From Portulaca oleracea (lineage: Eukaryota > Streptophyta > Magnoliopsida > Caryophyllales > Portulacaceae), in NCBI GenBank assembly GCA_029582165.1, contig CM055882.1, positions 12,788,501 through 12,852,500 of the forward strand: a DNA stretch of 64,000 bases. Reading direction: 5' to 3'. The notes under the pieces are model-generated. The model searched no databases, had not been told where the DNA came from, and saw only the letters and a list, made by a program, of their open reading frames with translations. Shown piece after piece: positions 23,394 to 34,542 of this stretch; position 1 is the first letter of the stretch; the number at the start of each line of letters is the position of its first letter. The translations under genes and the position numbers were made by a program.

Positions 23394-23852
23394 TTTGGTG
23401 CTCAGGAAAACTGTTTTCTAAGAAAATAATTTTTTTGTAAAATAATTTCTTTTGGAAATGAATTTTAATTTGATATTTTTCCGTATTTGCTACGTACACA
23501 GGAAAATGATTTTCTTGAAAAAATGATCACCTGTTTGACAATGAGGAGATAGATTAAAATGCATGTATAAGAGAGAGAGAGAGAGAGAGATTAAAACGGA
23601 TGTAGGAGAGAGTGTGGTGGAAAAGAGAAAAATGAGAGATAAAGAGAGAAAATATTAAAACGGGTGTATGAGAGAGAAAGAGATCGATTCAAATAGGTGC
23701 GTGAAAGATTGGTGGAAAGAGAGAAAAAAAGAAGGGAGAGAGAACGAAAGAAGAAAGAGAGAGTGAGAGAGAGAGACGGAGAAAATGATTTTCTTGAAAA
23801 TTGGTTTTTTCCAAACACCGGAAAATGGACATCCCAACCAAACACACCGTTG
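23394..23852. mobile_element. MITE with GGTGTRTTTGGT ends and internal GA microsatellite
   Basis: The left end GGGTGTATTTGGTG and right end (reverse) CGGTGTGTTTGGTTG pair as inverted repeats, with GGAAAA-TGATTTTCTTGAAAA repeated near both sides. (GA)n tracts lie at 23570-23590 and 23740-23780. No target duplication could be read with confidence. It abuts the left LTR of the next element. Confidence 0.55.
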
Positions 23853-23895
23853 GTGAACAATATTCCATCTACTCTCAAAAAATTATATAATGTGT

Positions 23896-24875
23896 TGGTT
23901 GATATCGGCCACTTAGTAACTAATTAAACAACTCATATTTAGTTAGAATAGAGTTTTTAGATAATATGGAGTTATAATCAGTTTAGGATCAAAAAATTCC
24001 TGATTGAGTCGAACTCATATCCATTAGGTATAGGAGTATATCTCTAAGTCTAAACTATATACCAGTAACTCCTTGATTGATAGCCACCATTTCGAAACGT
24101 TGAACTAAAAGACTCAAGAAGAGAGATAATAGTACTCGTAGGATGGGACTAGAGCTGGGAAAAGCTGACACGACACGATTACCGACTTGAATCTAACATG
24201 ATATTAAACGGGTTTAGATAGAAATTTTCAACCCATTTAATTAAATTGGTTGACACGGTAAACCCGTTTAATTAAATGGGTTAGGTTCAGGTCAGGATTT
24301 TCGACACGAAAAAACACCTACTTAACTCGTTTAATTAGGCATGTTAAATGGGTCAAATCGTTTGCTCGATAATTGTTACCTAATTATACCGTTTATCAAT
24401 AAACTTAGGTGAAAGTTCCAGTTAATACTCTTTGAAACATACATAAGACTTATAATTTTAACTTATATTCATATTTGACTATGAATTAAAAGACATATAT
24501 TTATATATAACTCGAATTATATTACCATGCAAATTATGAAGTATGATATGTCATTATTTCGATCACACAATAGTTATTTTGTATAAATGAGTTAGTTGTT
24601 AAACGGGTAAATTGGTAGATTTATTCTAACACGTTTACTTAAATGGGTAAACAGGTCAAAACAAGGTCAACCCGTTTAAAATTTAAATGGTAAACGGTTT
24701 CAATTTTCAACCTGTTTAATAAATGGGTTAGGTTCAGGTCGAAGGATTTTGAACCCATTTAAGTTTGACACGAATACGACCACGACTCGACCTGACCTAT
24801 TAGCCAGCTCTAGATGGGACCATGCACTTTGATTTAATTATTGCGCACTAAGGGATTGTGATTCCATTCAATAGT
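23896..24875 (+). repeat. Left LTR of the old element, interrupted by a hAT
   Basis: Aligns to 29669-30062 on both sides of the hAT insertion at 24150-24812. The second part (24813-24875) contains GCGCACTAAGG-ATT, matched by ACGCACTAAGGTATT near 30028. The right end is approximate. Confidence 0.6.
24150..24812. mobile_element. Non-autonomous hAT element
   Basis: Perfect 8-bp target duplications GATGGGAC (24142-24149 and 24813-24820) flank TAGAGCTGGGA and CCAGCTCTA ends. The subterminal zones hold repeated AAACGGGT/AACCCGTTT motifs in both directions. It is 663 bp, non-coding, and inserted in the left LTR of the old element. Confidence 0.92.
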
Positions 24876-26794
24876 GACACAAGAGCCATATTGCATAATT
24901 TTGTCCTCGAATTGATTCTCCTTAATTCGTTTAGGCCTTTAATTTTAGTTTTGTACTAAGCCTTTTTTTATTAGTTTGCTTAGGATGTCTGACTAGCACC
25001 TTTAAATGTCTTTGGCCATATTTGGTAAACGGTTAATCAAACAGTTTATTGTAAAGGTTGGTTTATTGGGGTGTCAAATAAGCTATTTATGTGTTTGGTA
25101 ATCAATTTATTCGGTTGGTTGTTTTGCCTCAATCAACCAATTTGCAATAAAGCTAGTTAGACCAACCTATTGAGAATTACTTATTGTGAAAAAGACATTT
25201 TAGTCCAAAAGTTATCTAAAATTATACAGATATCATCCAAAAATATGATTTATAAAGGGCATAAATGGAAATTCAATAGATACTTTTTTAGAAACAACTA
25301 ACTTTACTAAACAGTCAGTGGACTATAGTAAACAGCCAATAAAAATAGCTAGCAGCTAACAACCTATAGTTGTTAGTTTCATTTATTTCAAGGACAAACT
25401 TTAAAATTTAATCACTTGATTGAGTCTTTTTTGGGATGGTAATTTGTTTGACCTGTCTTGTGAAAATTGGTACATTTATTTCCTAAATACATGCATTATC
25501 AAATGTTAGTTTCATATATTTATTATATTCATGTATGATTAAAGTCGTTGCACTTCCTTAAACTAGCTCATAAACGTTGTGTTGTTGTGTGTAACCAATT
25601 AAGCAATTTAGAGGTCCTTTTGTTGTCTTTGACTCGTGATTCTCTAAAATAAAGTGCTATTTTAGTTATAGTTTAAGTGTCACAACTTGTTATTGTGTCT
25701 TTCCATGTGTGTCAGCGGTGACCGTCATAAGATGCAAGTATATATACCCGTCATCAATAATTGGAAAGTAGTCATTGATGTTTTATTTGCTTTGTGATGA
25801 AATACCCTCTTACTGGAGGGTTTTGCTCCATTTATAATAGATGGTCGTTTACAAACTTTATGATATGTTCAAAGAGCTCAAGTATATATTGGCTACTTAT
25901 GATTCTTCACATCCCATAATATATGGATATTGTGGAATGTCAGAAACGTATGTCACTTTATCTGATATGACTTGAGTAGTTATCTTACTTTAGTCAAATG
26001 TTGAGTTATTTAGCATAATGACAATTTAAACCATTAAAATGTATACCTAATTTTGAACTTTTTTTCATATGAGTTTTGATAGAAATTTGTAAGTGTCACG
26101 ATTATAATGTTCATAATGTTAGCTAACTATGTGTAAGCATAACCAATAAATACAATTTTGATCAAAACTGATAACATAAAGGATCCCACAACATCACATA
26201 ACACATCAGATGAGTTTCTAATAACAATGAAACTAAAAGAATTCTTTGGTTGTACGAGGTACAACATCTATCTCTGAGTGAGTGGGAGGATTTGTTCACT
26301 TCCTAAAACACCGAAGATAGAGAAAACATGATTCTACTACTTAATGGAGACAATGAGAGAAATTCCTCATGTTAAAGACAGTGGGAAGTATTCCACAGTC
26401 CCTAGTGATGGAAACTCGTCCGATTAAGAGAACTTGACTTTAGGGAATAAGGAATTTCTCAACTTATACATTATAAAGTTTGTCTTTATAATAAGGAACT
26501 TACTATTCTGAGTGATAGTGAGAGTAGTAGTTCTTGGATTCTAAAATTTTTCCTGGTAGGAAAGATCATGAATCTTATTGGACATTGATTCGTTCCTTTT
26601 CACCAAACTCCTATGATATGATCAAGTAGGTATCATGTTGAAAAATATTATGCTAAATTGTCCTAATCCTATTCTTATCAAACTCATATATGTGAAGTTT
26701 GAACTTCGTGGAATAATATGTTCTTACACATTATTAGTTAGAATAATGATCACCAGTCGATGTACTTGTCTTGAGATTAATGATATTGGTGGAG
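24876..26794. other. Interior of the old LTR element, no coding motifs
   Basis: No open frame of note and no retroelement domain. It contains the MITE-like repeat at 25016-25375, listed separately. Confidence 0.4.
25016..25375. repeat. Dispersed MITE-like repeat, copy 2
   Basis: Second copy of the family seen at 12068-12480, lying inside the old LTR element. Shared ends contain TTTGGTAAACGG and AACAGCCAA. Non-coding. Confidence 0.5.
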
Positions 26795-26802
26795 CTAGGT
26801 AC

Positions 26803-27930
26803 ATCTAGCCCTGGCAAAACTTACCCGAGACTCGAAAATCGAATCGATTTACCCGAACCGACATCTGAAACCACATTAGTCGATTGGGATCCTATGAACC
26901 GAAATGGTCCAATTGTACCTAACAAACCGAACCTGAAATTTATTCTAAACTGAAATTACCCGTACTCAAAATAACCCGATATAATTCAAACCCGACCCAA
27001 AATGACCCTTCAAGAAATGAATCAAACAAGCAAAAATCGTAACTTTAACCAATGCATACCCAGAGCCGAATCGACTTGTAACCGAATTTAGGGAAAACCA
27101 AATCAGTCCATATCCGAAATGACCCGACCCACCTTAAACCAAGTTGGTATCATCTAAACCCAAAGTGTATTGAAATTGAACAATGCAAACTCAAATCAAA
27201 CCATAACCGTCTTTGAGCTAACTCAACTCATAACCTATATTTTTGCTATATGTCAAAGTGATCCAACCCATTATTAACCAAATTTGATTTGGGTGTCATT
27301 ATCCAATGAATCGTCCTTTCTTTGTTCGTCTTCTCCAATCAGTCGCCGCCCACTTTTTCTGATCGTTCGTCTTCTTTGACTCTCTTGGTGTCCCTTACAG
27401 AGTCCTCTTCCAACTCAAACTACAATGGCCCTCATGAAGACCACAAACAATAATTCGAGCCAAACCCGACATTGAATCAAATCATATTCAAACTCGTATT
27501 ACAACTAGCTAATGTTGACCCGAAATCAATCGACCATTTGTTCTCCTAAACCAATTCGAACCGAACCCAACATAATATCAAGTATCACTCAACCCATAGT
27601 ATATCGATTAACATTGACCTGGAATCAACTATTTATAACCGAACCAATGTGGACCCGACCCGAGGTTGAATCGAAAAGTTAACTGAACCATACTCAAATC
27701 TGATAAAACCGACGGTATACTCAACCCAGAACCGAGTCATTGTAGCATGTCCGAAATATACCCGACGCAAACTTCAACAAACTGAACCCATATCCAACCG
27801 TCTATGCCTCAACCGGAAATTACTTGAACACGAACTTTATTTGAGTCAAACCATACCCGACCCAGAAATGCTATACCCATAATGTATCTAATCCCAACAC
27901 TACCCAACCCGAAATTCCAGTTTGTTAGAT
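26803..27930. mobile_element. Probable non-autonomous hAT with ACCCGAACC-type repeats
   Basis: The direct repeats CTAGGTAC (26795-26802 and 27931-27938) are a perfect 8-bp duplication. The interior is packed with ACCCGA/AACCGAA/CCGAACC phrases, the compositional style of hAT subterminal repeats. The terminal inverted match is short (ATCTA), and the left end contains TAGCCCTGGCAAAA, a hAT-like end, so the exact boundary may be off by a few bases. It is 1128 bp with no transposase. Confidence 0.6.
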
Positions 27931-27938
27931 CTAGGTAC

Positions 27939-28925
27939 GTCCTAGATGTGGAAGGATTCGAAAACAATCGTGAGATATTCCTAAGCGATACCAGGAGCGG
28001 TATTTGAGGAATAGTAGAATTTTAAACCTGCTAAGTAAGAGGTATACATGAAATTAGTTTTTGGAAGGTGGAAATTGAGTAATATCCCAAATACAAATGT
28101 TATAAAATTTTGTACTAAGATCGCTAAGGTTAGATTGATAGGTACTTGCCAAGATAACCTAGGATTTTCCACCTCAAAAGCATCAAGAACCTTACTACAC
28201 TATCTTTATAATGGTGTAATTTTTACATTCTTGGCCCACAAAGACAATATTTTTGGATGTTGAGTGGTAGTTGCTTAGATATGTCTAAGTCTTGCTCAAA
28301 GAAATACTGTTCAAACCTATGTGAGAGAAAATATGTCATGGACCAATATGTATAATCATTACGTGTGATTGATTAAATGAAACACATGTTAACCTATAAT
28401 AGAACTTGTTCTTGAGATCCGTTCTCAACTCATGAGGTTAGTTTTTTCAAGAGGGATTCAATTGTTGTATGTATGAATTGCATATTGAATGGACATGTTT
28501 TAATGGAATGTACATTTTTTGAATCATAAATTATGTTTCATTTTCCTTAAAATGTTCCAAATGTTTTACGGTTATCTAATTAAGCACATTGAATGTCAGT
28601 AGGCTTCGAACTATCTAATCACATAGACAATCATCTCTAAAGCTTGAGTAGCAAGTAGGATGGCTCTTAATCATAATTACACTAGGTGTGTAATATCGAA
28701 TATATTTATATTTGGAAAGTATGAATGATGAGAAGAGCAGCTGCCTTGGTGAGTTCAAGATGAGATTTTGGAAATCAAATATAATGCAATCTTATGCTGA
28801 AGTCTTAAGCCGGATTTTAAAGTGACTAGATTACATTGTGAACGTTAGTCTAGCATAATGAGTTAGTTTTTGAGATAAAGCTAAGCTTATAATCCGCATG
28901 ACCTAAAGCAAAGTGACAAGCTTAC
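27939..28925. other. Interior of the old LTR element, no gene seen
   Basis: Resumes directly after the hAT-like insertion. No retroelement domain is visible. Confidence 0.4.
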
Positions 28926-29349
28926 CTTAGTGGGAGTTATGTCACGACGCACCTTTTTACTATGTGTATTAAAAATCGATCAGGAGGAGTGACAAGTGAT
29001 TCCCTTCCGCGGACTTAGTTGTTTATTTATACAATTCCCTTAGACTTAGTGATATGGCATGAAGTCTAGATAGGATAATGCTACTTTAGTGTGCACTACA
29101 AGGGCGATAGATATATACAACTCAACGAAACTCTTGCCAACCTTAGTGGGAGTTATGTCATGACGCACTTTTTTACTGTGTGTATTAAAAATTGATCAGG
29201 AGGAGTGACAAGTGATTCCCTTCCGCGGACTTAGTTGTCTATTTATAAAATTCCCTTAGACTTAGTGATATGGCATGAAGTCTAAATAGAATAATGCTTC
29301 TTTAGTATGCACTACAAGGGCGATAGATATATACAACTCAATGAAACCC
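28926..29349. repeat. Tandem duplication, unit 215 bp, two copies
   Basis: CCTTAGTGGGAGTTATGTCA starts at 28926 and again at 29141, and about 208 bp following each are nearly identical (CGATCAGGAGGAGTGACAAG, CCCTTCCGCGGACTTAG, ACTACAAGGGCGATAGATAT). It lies inside the old LTR element. Confidence 0.9.
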
Positions 29350-29668
29350 ATTAGAAAAGCAATCCTACTAAGATGTAATACCTTGAGTAGTAGAGGAAAA
29401 CCCATCCATATTCACCATATCAGTCGAGCGATTATATTGAGAATATAATCATTTGATATACCAGGCATAAAGGAACTTTGTATGTCATTGGTGATGTCTT
29501 AGATGGTTTGGTGCATTGTCAGTTCTTTTTAAAATGTTATATTGGTTAGATGACGATTTGATATAACACTACCTATTATTACTGATCGCACACCCCATTC
29601 CTCGTATGAGATAAGAGAAAAATTACAAGGTTAGGATTCTTTTGTATATGACATGGCCGAGTGAGAGT

Positions 29669-30062
29669 TGTTGATAACAACCACTTAGTTAAATAACTCA
29701 TGCTTATATAAATAGAGGTTATAGATAACATAGAGTTATAATCGGCTTAGGAAAGGAATTCCTAACTGAGCCTAATAGGTAACTCAGCCTAACTCCTATT
29801 AGGTGTAAGAATTAAGTCTATACTATACATACTTGTGTGTGTATATCGAATACAATAAGAAATCTAATTTGTTCTCTCTAGGGAAACCACCGTCAAAGGT
29901 TAGGGGTGTAACCATACAGGTGACTCCGTAATTGACTGCCATCATTTCCAAACGTTGAACTGAATGACTCAAGAAGTGAGATCATGGTATTCATGGGACA
30001 AAACTCGGCAACTCGATTCTAATCGCTTACGCACTAAGGTATTTTGAATTTTGATTCCACTC
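29669..30062 (+). repeat. Right LTR of the old element
   Basis: About 394 bp, starting TGTTGATAAC. It contains a segment around 29870-29930 that is missing or diverged in the left copy. Confidence 0.6.
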
Positions 30063-30192
30063 TAATGTATAGATAAATTAGTGTGTTTTCAAATGCATAG
30101 CTCCTTTTTTAAAGAAAAAAATTCATAGCTCTTAAAGGTAGAGACTTCAAGGACATATAGTGTTGTTTCCATATATATTCGTTGTTCCATTA

Positions 30193-30500
30193 CGGTGTGT
30201 TTGGATTCAGTTTATAGGGGGGAAGAGAGGGGCAAGAGAGGGGCAAGGAGGTAAGGAAGATAATTAGGATTAACCTTGTTTGGATTTATTAATGAGGAGA
30301 AGGAAGGACAAGCGTTAAAATTCTTCCCTTCCCCCTCATTCCTCTTCATTTTGAGGGTTAAGAAAATGGAGGGGAACAGAGGGGAATGACAGTTAAGTGT
30401 TCCCCTCCCTTACCCTCCCCTCACCCTCTACTTATATTCCCAAACATGAAAAATTAGATCATTCTCTTCCCCTCCTTTAACCCCCAATACAAACAAACTG
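30193..30500. mobile_element. PIF/Harbinger (Tourist-like) MITE
   Basis: The ends CGGTGTGTTTGGATT and (reverse) CAGTTTGTTTGTATT are flanked by TTA on both sides (30190-30192 and 30501-30503). The interior is purine-rich on the left and pyrimidine-rich on the right (GAGGGG/CCCCTC), so it can fold on itself. It is 308 bp and non-coding. Confidence 0.75.
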
Positions 30501-30503
30501 TTA

Positions 30504-31190
30504 ATTACTAGTGTTAAAATAGAAAAATAAATCAACCCCACAAATACAGAGAATTGCTGCAGCTCTAGATAGATATAGACATAAACAGAAAGATCAATTG
30601 ACATAAGCAGTTGAGTGATCGAGTGACCACAGACGGAACTTTATGCTTCTGTCTGTATTAGCTGCTGCAAATTCATACAACACCACTATGCAATCGCGCG
30701 ACACTGGTATGAAGTTCAAATATCTCGCATGAGTACATCTCACTGTCCTATGTTTCCTGACCCTCAGACAAGGAGCAGCATCCTTACTGTGACAACCCAA
30801 GTCTCAGGGTCTGTCCTGTTGTATTCTGTGAGGGTAAAGGGTATGCAGCCTATCTTTACTCTAATTTGAACATAGTTCGTAATTTTAGTTCGTAATTTTA
30901 GTGGGAAGATGAATCTACACTACATAGTTCGTAATTTTATTGTAACAAGGTATCAGATGCTGAATACCACAAAGAGCCTCCCAAGTCCAAACATCAGGAC
31001 AATTGAAACCAAAATCAAATAGAATGCACAAGGAACACATTCCTGAATGCTCACCACATAGGCTGTGGTGTGTCAAGTTATTGGGAACGGACGGGGAGGG
31101 AAGGTAAGGTAAGGTAAAGTTAATTTTAAGTAGATTTGGGTAATTTTATGTAAGTTTATGTAAATAAGGAATTTGAAAGTTTGGGCAAGT
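30504..31190. other. Spacer, no gene seen
   Basis: A short repeated phrase TAGTTCGTAATTTTA occurs three times near 30870-30940. No supported coding feature. Confidence 0.4.
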
Positions 31191-31198
31191 TTTGATAT

Positions 31199-32276
31199 TA
31201 GGGCTGTTCACGGTCCAGTTCGGACTGAAAAATGGACTGGACCGACTGGACCGAATATAGTTCGATCCAGTCCTCGGTCCAAAAAATATGGAAGTTCGGT
31301 CTTCGGTCCAGTCCCTGGACCGAACCAAAAGACCAAAGTTTGGACCGAGGACCGAATAAGAATATGCCCTAGGCTTTTCAGATGAGTCACTTGAGTGACT
31401 TTTCTTCCCACTGAACGCCTCTTTCTACTGTTTTGTTTCATGTCAATTTTCATTTTCAAAATCTCCTCTCCCATTCTCCCTCTCTCCATGTCTAGCGCCT
31501 CTCTCACTCTGTAATAGTCTCTCCGGCTACCGTCGCTCTCCTCTCGCTCAACCGGCAGTCGTCGTCCCTCCTTCATTTCACGTCTGAGCAACGTCGAGTC
31601 GTCGAAGTCTCAATCTCTCCAAACGAACTGCTGAAGTCACAGCCTCCACCCACACCGGTCGGCGGCCACACGACCTCCTTACCGCTGCTCTCCGGCGTCC
31701 ACCCTCTCTGTCTCTTGACTCTCTTTGTCGTCATCAGTCATCACTCGTCAGATCTGGGAAAGTTCAGATCTCCAGCCTTGCTAATTTGCTATGATGTTTC
31801 TTCAATGGCTTCTTTCCATTTCATAGCTATGATGTTTAAGTTCAGATCTAGTTATGATGTTTGTTCAATGCTTGAAGTCTCTACTCTCTACTGGTCTAGT
31901 AATGAATTCTGGGTAAGGTTTACTTGTTTGGTTGTTTTTGTCTGAATTTTTGAATGTTTTGAGTTTTGGGTATGTTGGATTTTATGTGGGTCTGTGTTGG
32001 TTGATTTGAGAAGTAGTGGGTCTCAGTTGATTCTGATTTTGATGATTTTGATGTTTGTCAATTGCCATGGTTCTTCATTTTTCATACCCAGAATAATGGC
32101 ATGTATTGCGATGATTTTGATAGCAGACTACCCCTAGTTCGGTCCATCTCGGTCGGTCTAGTACCGGACCGAACTTTTTTCGGTCGGTCCAGTCCTCGGT
32201 CCGGCCCAGTCCTTAGTTCGGTCTTTGGTCCAGTCCAGTCCAGTTTGGTCCAGTCCCGGACCGATGAATAGCCCTA
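31199..32276. mobile_element. Non-autonomous hAT element with GGTCC-rich ends
   Basis: Perfect 8-bp target duplications TTTGATAT (31191-31198 and 32277-32284) flank TAGGGCTGTTCA and (reverse) TAGGGCTATTCA ends. Both ends carry dense arrays of GGTCCAGTCC/GGACCGAAC motifs, likely transposase-binding subterminal repeats. The interior (31400-31950) looks like a captured 5' UTR or first exon with pyrimidine-rich sequence but has no conserved domain. Same family as 8679-9543. Confidence 0.92.
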
Positions 32277-32385
32277 TTTGATATATTTGGCCCAATTTGG
32301 GTAAGTTTGGGAAATTTTCCATACCTACAATTTTAGTAATTTACCCATGAATTGAATTAAACGAAGCTCATACATTCATACCCTA

Positions 32386-32400
32386 CCCCCCCCCCCCCCC
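32386..32400. repeat. Poly-C tract, 15 bp
   Basis: A homopolymer run of C; its length may be unreliable in sequencing. Confidence 0.9.
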
Positions 32401-33115
32401 AACACACAGAAGGGAGCTCTAACATAGCCATTAAGTGGAACAGAACAAATGGGACGATTACTTTCAGTGACTTAGGTGCAACGAATGTAACAATGATCAC
32501 ACAACCTAACTTCTCTCATACTCGAATATCATCAAGCAATTGCCCGAGTGCTCGAAAAAGACCTGAACTTAAGTATGTTTCCATCCAAAACATAGTGCAG
32601 AAACAACTGCAATAGTAACAACTAACAAGCACTCACAGAGTTGTTAAACCTACCAAAATTTCAGAAACTGAGACAGAGAAATTAGCCAGCCAGATTCGAC
32701 ATTGTAAGCACTATAGAATTGACATCACAGTCAGAAATTAAGCCTTGGGTAACTTGTCATTAATCAGAATACCAAACAAGTATCAATGTATCATAATTTG
32801 ATCAAACAGAATATCAGAACATAGATCTGAAGTACTCACTGTTACATCTATCCTAGCAAAACCCAATTATCTGGTCCCAATCAAAGGACAATAGCATAAT
32901 CGAACCAAATTCTACAGCACATGAATTGAGCAAACAATATGAGCGTACGATTAGATGAGATAGGCAAGAAAGAAATGAGATCAAATACCATAATACTATA
33001 ATTAGAAATCCGTGAACTAAGCTCAGATCAATACTAGATCAAAAAGTACCTCAAAGAAGAAATTCATACTACTGTGATTGCTACAGCATCAAAGCTATCC
33101 AAATCCAAACCATAC
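32401..33115 (-). other. Downstream region of the TMCO1-like gene
   Basis: No other gene is seen. The stop codon of the TMCO1-like frame is followed directly by AG|GTATGG, a possible donor for a 3' UTR intron, so the transcript may extend into this region. Confidence 0.4.
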
Positions 33116-33697
33116 CTAACTTGTTTTCTGATCAGGCATAGGGAAGAGACCCACATTAGCAGCACCACGAGGAGGAGCAAACCCTAGAAACTTCTGCAAA
33201 TTGGTACGAATACTAATCGAACAAAGCAGATACAGAAACGCCATCGAACAATCCGTCATATCATCACCAGGCAAACCTCGATGACTCATCTTCTGGACCA
33301 ATTTGATCGGAACAAAGGGAATCTTAGCAACAGGCTTACCATCAAAGAGCGAATTTAGAAGTCCAAACACCATGAACAGAACCAGAGCAACAACTGCGCC
33401 AGATTTGAACTTGAAAAGAGAGAGATCGCGACTTGCGTCTTTGAGACTGGTCTCAACACGGTCGATCTTCTTGGTTTTGTTCTTGGTGGAGACTTTGACG
33501 GAGGTTTCGAGGGTTTTCATGGTCTCGAGCTTCTTGGAAGACTTATCAATGGCGGATTTAAGGGATTTGTAGGAGGCGGTACGGTAGATGAGGATCCATG
33601 AGATGGCCTCGCAGACTACGGCAGTGCAGATGGAGATTCCGACTACAGTTAGACTGTCGCCGTACTTCTTGCCTGATAATAGGAAAGGCGTCGCCAT
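33116..33697 (-). CDS. TMCO1: TMCO1-like calcium load-activated calcium channel homologue, 193 aa
   Basis: An intact intronless frame starting ATGGCGACGCC at 33697. It matches the TMCO1 family (EMC3/Get1/Oxa1 superfamily) over its full, usual length. Transmembrane segment 1 is about residues 16-38. A Lys-rich coiled coil follows (45-90) with SKKLETMKT and DASRDLSLFKFKSG. Membrane segments 2 and 3 are at about 98-116 and 148-165. The signature SLFDGKPVAKIPFVPI and the GDDMTDCSMAFLY stretch correspond to the conserved FDG-VAK-PF-P and DDTTDCS-FLY motifs of TMCO1. Family members sit in the ER membrane, act in ER calcium homeostasis and associate with ribosome-bound translocons. The gene has its own pyrimidine-rich leader upstream (33700-33760). 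The identification is confident; a role in this plant is inferred from the family. Confidence 0.93.
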   Translation of the reverse strand: MATPFLLSGKKYGDSLTVVGISICTAVVCEAISWILIYRTASYKSLKSAIDKSSKKLETMKTLETSVKVSTKNKTKKIDRVETSLKDASRDLSLFKFKSGAVVALVLFMVFGLLNSLFDGKPVAKIPFVPIKLVQKMSHRGLPGDDMTDCSMAFLYLLCSISIRTNLQKFLGFAPPRGAANVGLFPMPDQKTS

Positions 33698-33970
33698 GGA
33701 AGATGGATGGAAGGTTTTTCTCTCTCTAAGCTATTTCTCTCTCTAGCTCCCTCCTCCCCAACCACCGTCTGATCTTGGTTATGAAACTAATAATGATTGA
33801 GATGTGAAGTTTATTAAAAAAAAAAAAAAGAGCACTGGATGGCTGGATTTTTTTTATGATAGGATTTACTATTATTTTATTTTAAATTAAATCTACTGTA
33901 TTTGCTTTGCGATAAATCTCTGTGAAATAGGGAGATGGAATGTGAAATTTGAGTGCTACAGGAAGATTAG

Positions 33971-34532
33971 GAGATAATTACATTTACCCTACTTCACATA
34001 TATGGTAATAATTTTTGCACACCCGACATTTGAAAAATAATTTTCATCATACCTGACATTTAGTAAAAGTGTTTTTTTTTTTTGTCAAATTCCGGTAACT
34101 TGTCATCGGAGAAATGAAAATACAATAATACCCCTATATAATTATGTGAAAGTACCAAACTGCCCTTAAGATTGCATTGAAATGATAATACTGACCCTTC
34201 AATTGTTTTATGTGGGAAAAGGGGGAAAAGATTGTCGATCTAAAAAAGAAATATATCACTCCACTCTTCTCACTGTCGTCTTCTATAAGGGTAAATAGGT
34301 AATTTCGTTTTTAATTGAAAATACATGAATTAATAGCAAGGGTAAACATGTCACTTCTTATTCATTTTTTTAATACTTGCCGGAAAATCCCACAAAAAAC
34401 CATTATAATATATCTTAGGTGGTTTAAATTTACGACCACTTAAATGTCAGGTAGGGTGAAAATTATTTCTCAAATGTCGGGTGTGCAAAAATTATTACCA
34501 CATATATCAGGTAAGGTAAATGTAATTATCTC
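33971..34532. mobile_element. Mutator-type MITE with 10-bp target duplication
   Basis: Inverted repeats of about 60 bp or more (GAGATAATTACATTTACC ends, both containing GGTAATAATTTTTGCACACC). Perfect direct repeats GGAAGATTAG lie at 33961-33970 and 34533-34542. It is 562 bp and non-coding. Confidence 0.85.
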
Positions 34533-34542
34533 GGAAGATTAG

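Larger units (their letters stand above)
23896..30062 (+). mobile_element. Old LTR retrotransposon without recognisable polyprotein
   Basis: Two diverged direct repeats behave as LTRs: 23896-~24875 (enlarged by a hAT insertion) and 29669-~30062. Both begin TG-TTGATA and share TAACTCAT, GAGTTATAAT, CATTTCNAAACGTTGAACT and GACTCAAGAAG. The purine-rich GAGTGAGAG lies just before the right repeat. Between them I find no gag, protease, RT or integrase motif, so this is either a very decayed element or a large non-autonomous derivative. Orientation is inferred only from the purine tract. Confidence 0.6.

Noticed and set aside
25640..29900. Hidden pararetrovirus or gene in the old LTR element
   Set aside because: No RT, movement-protein or other domain could be read in any frame.
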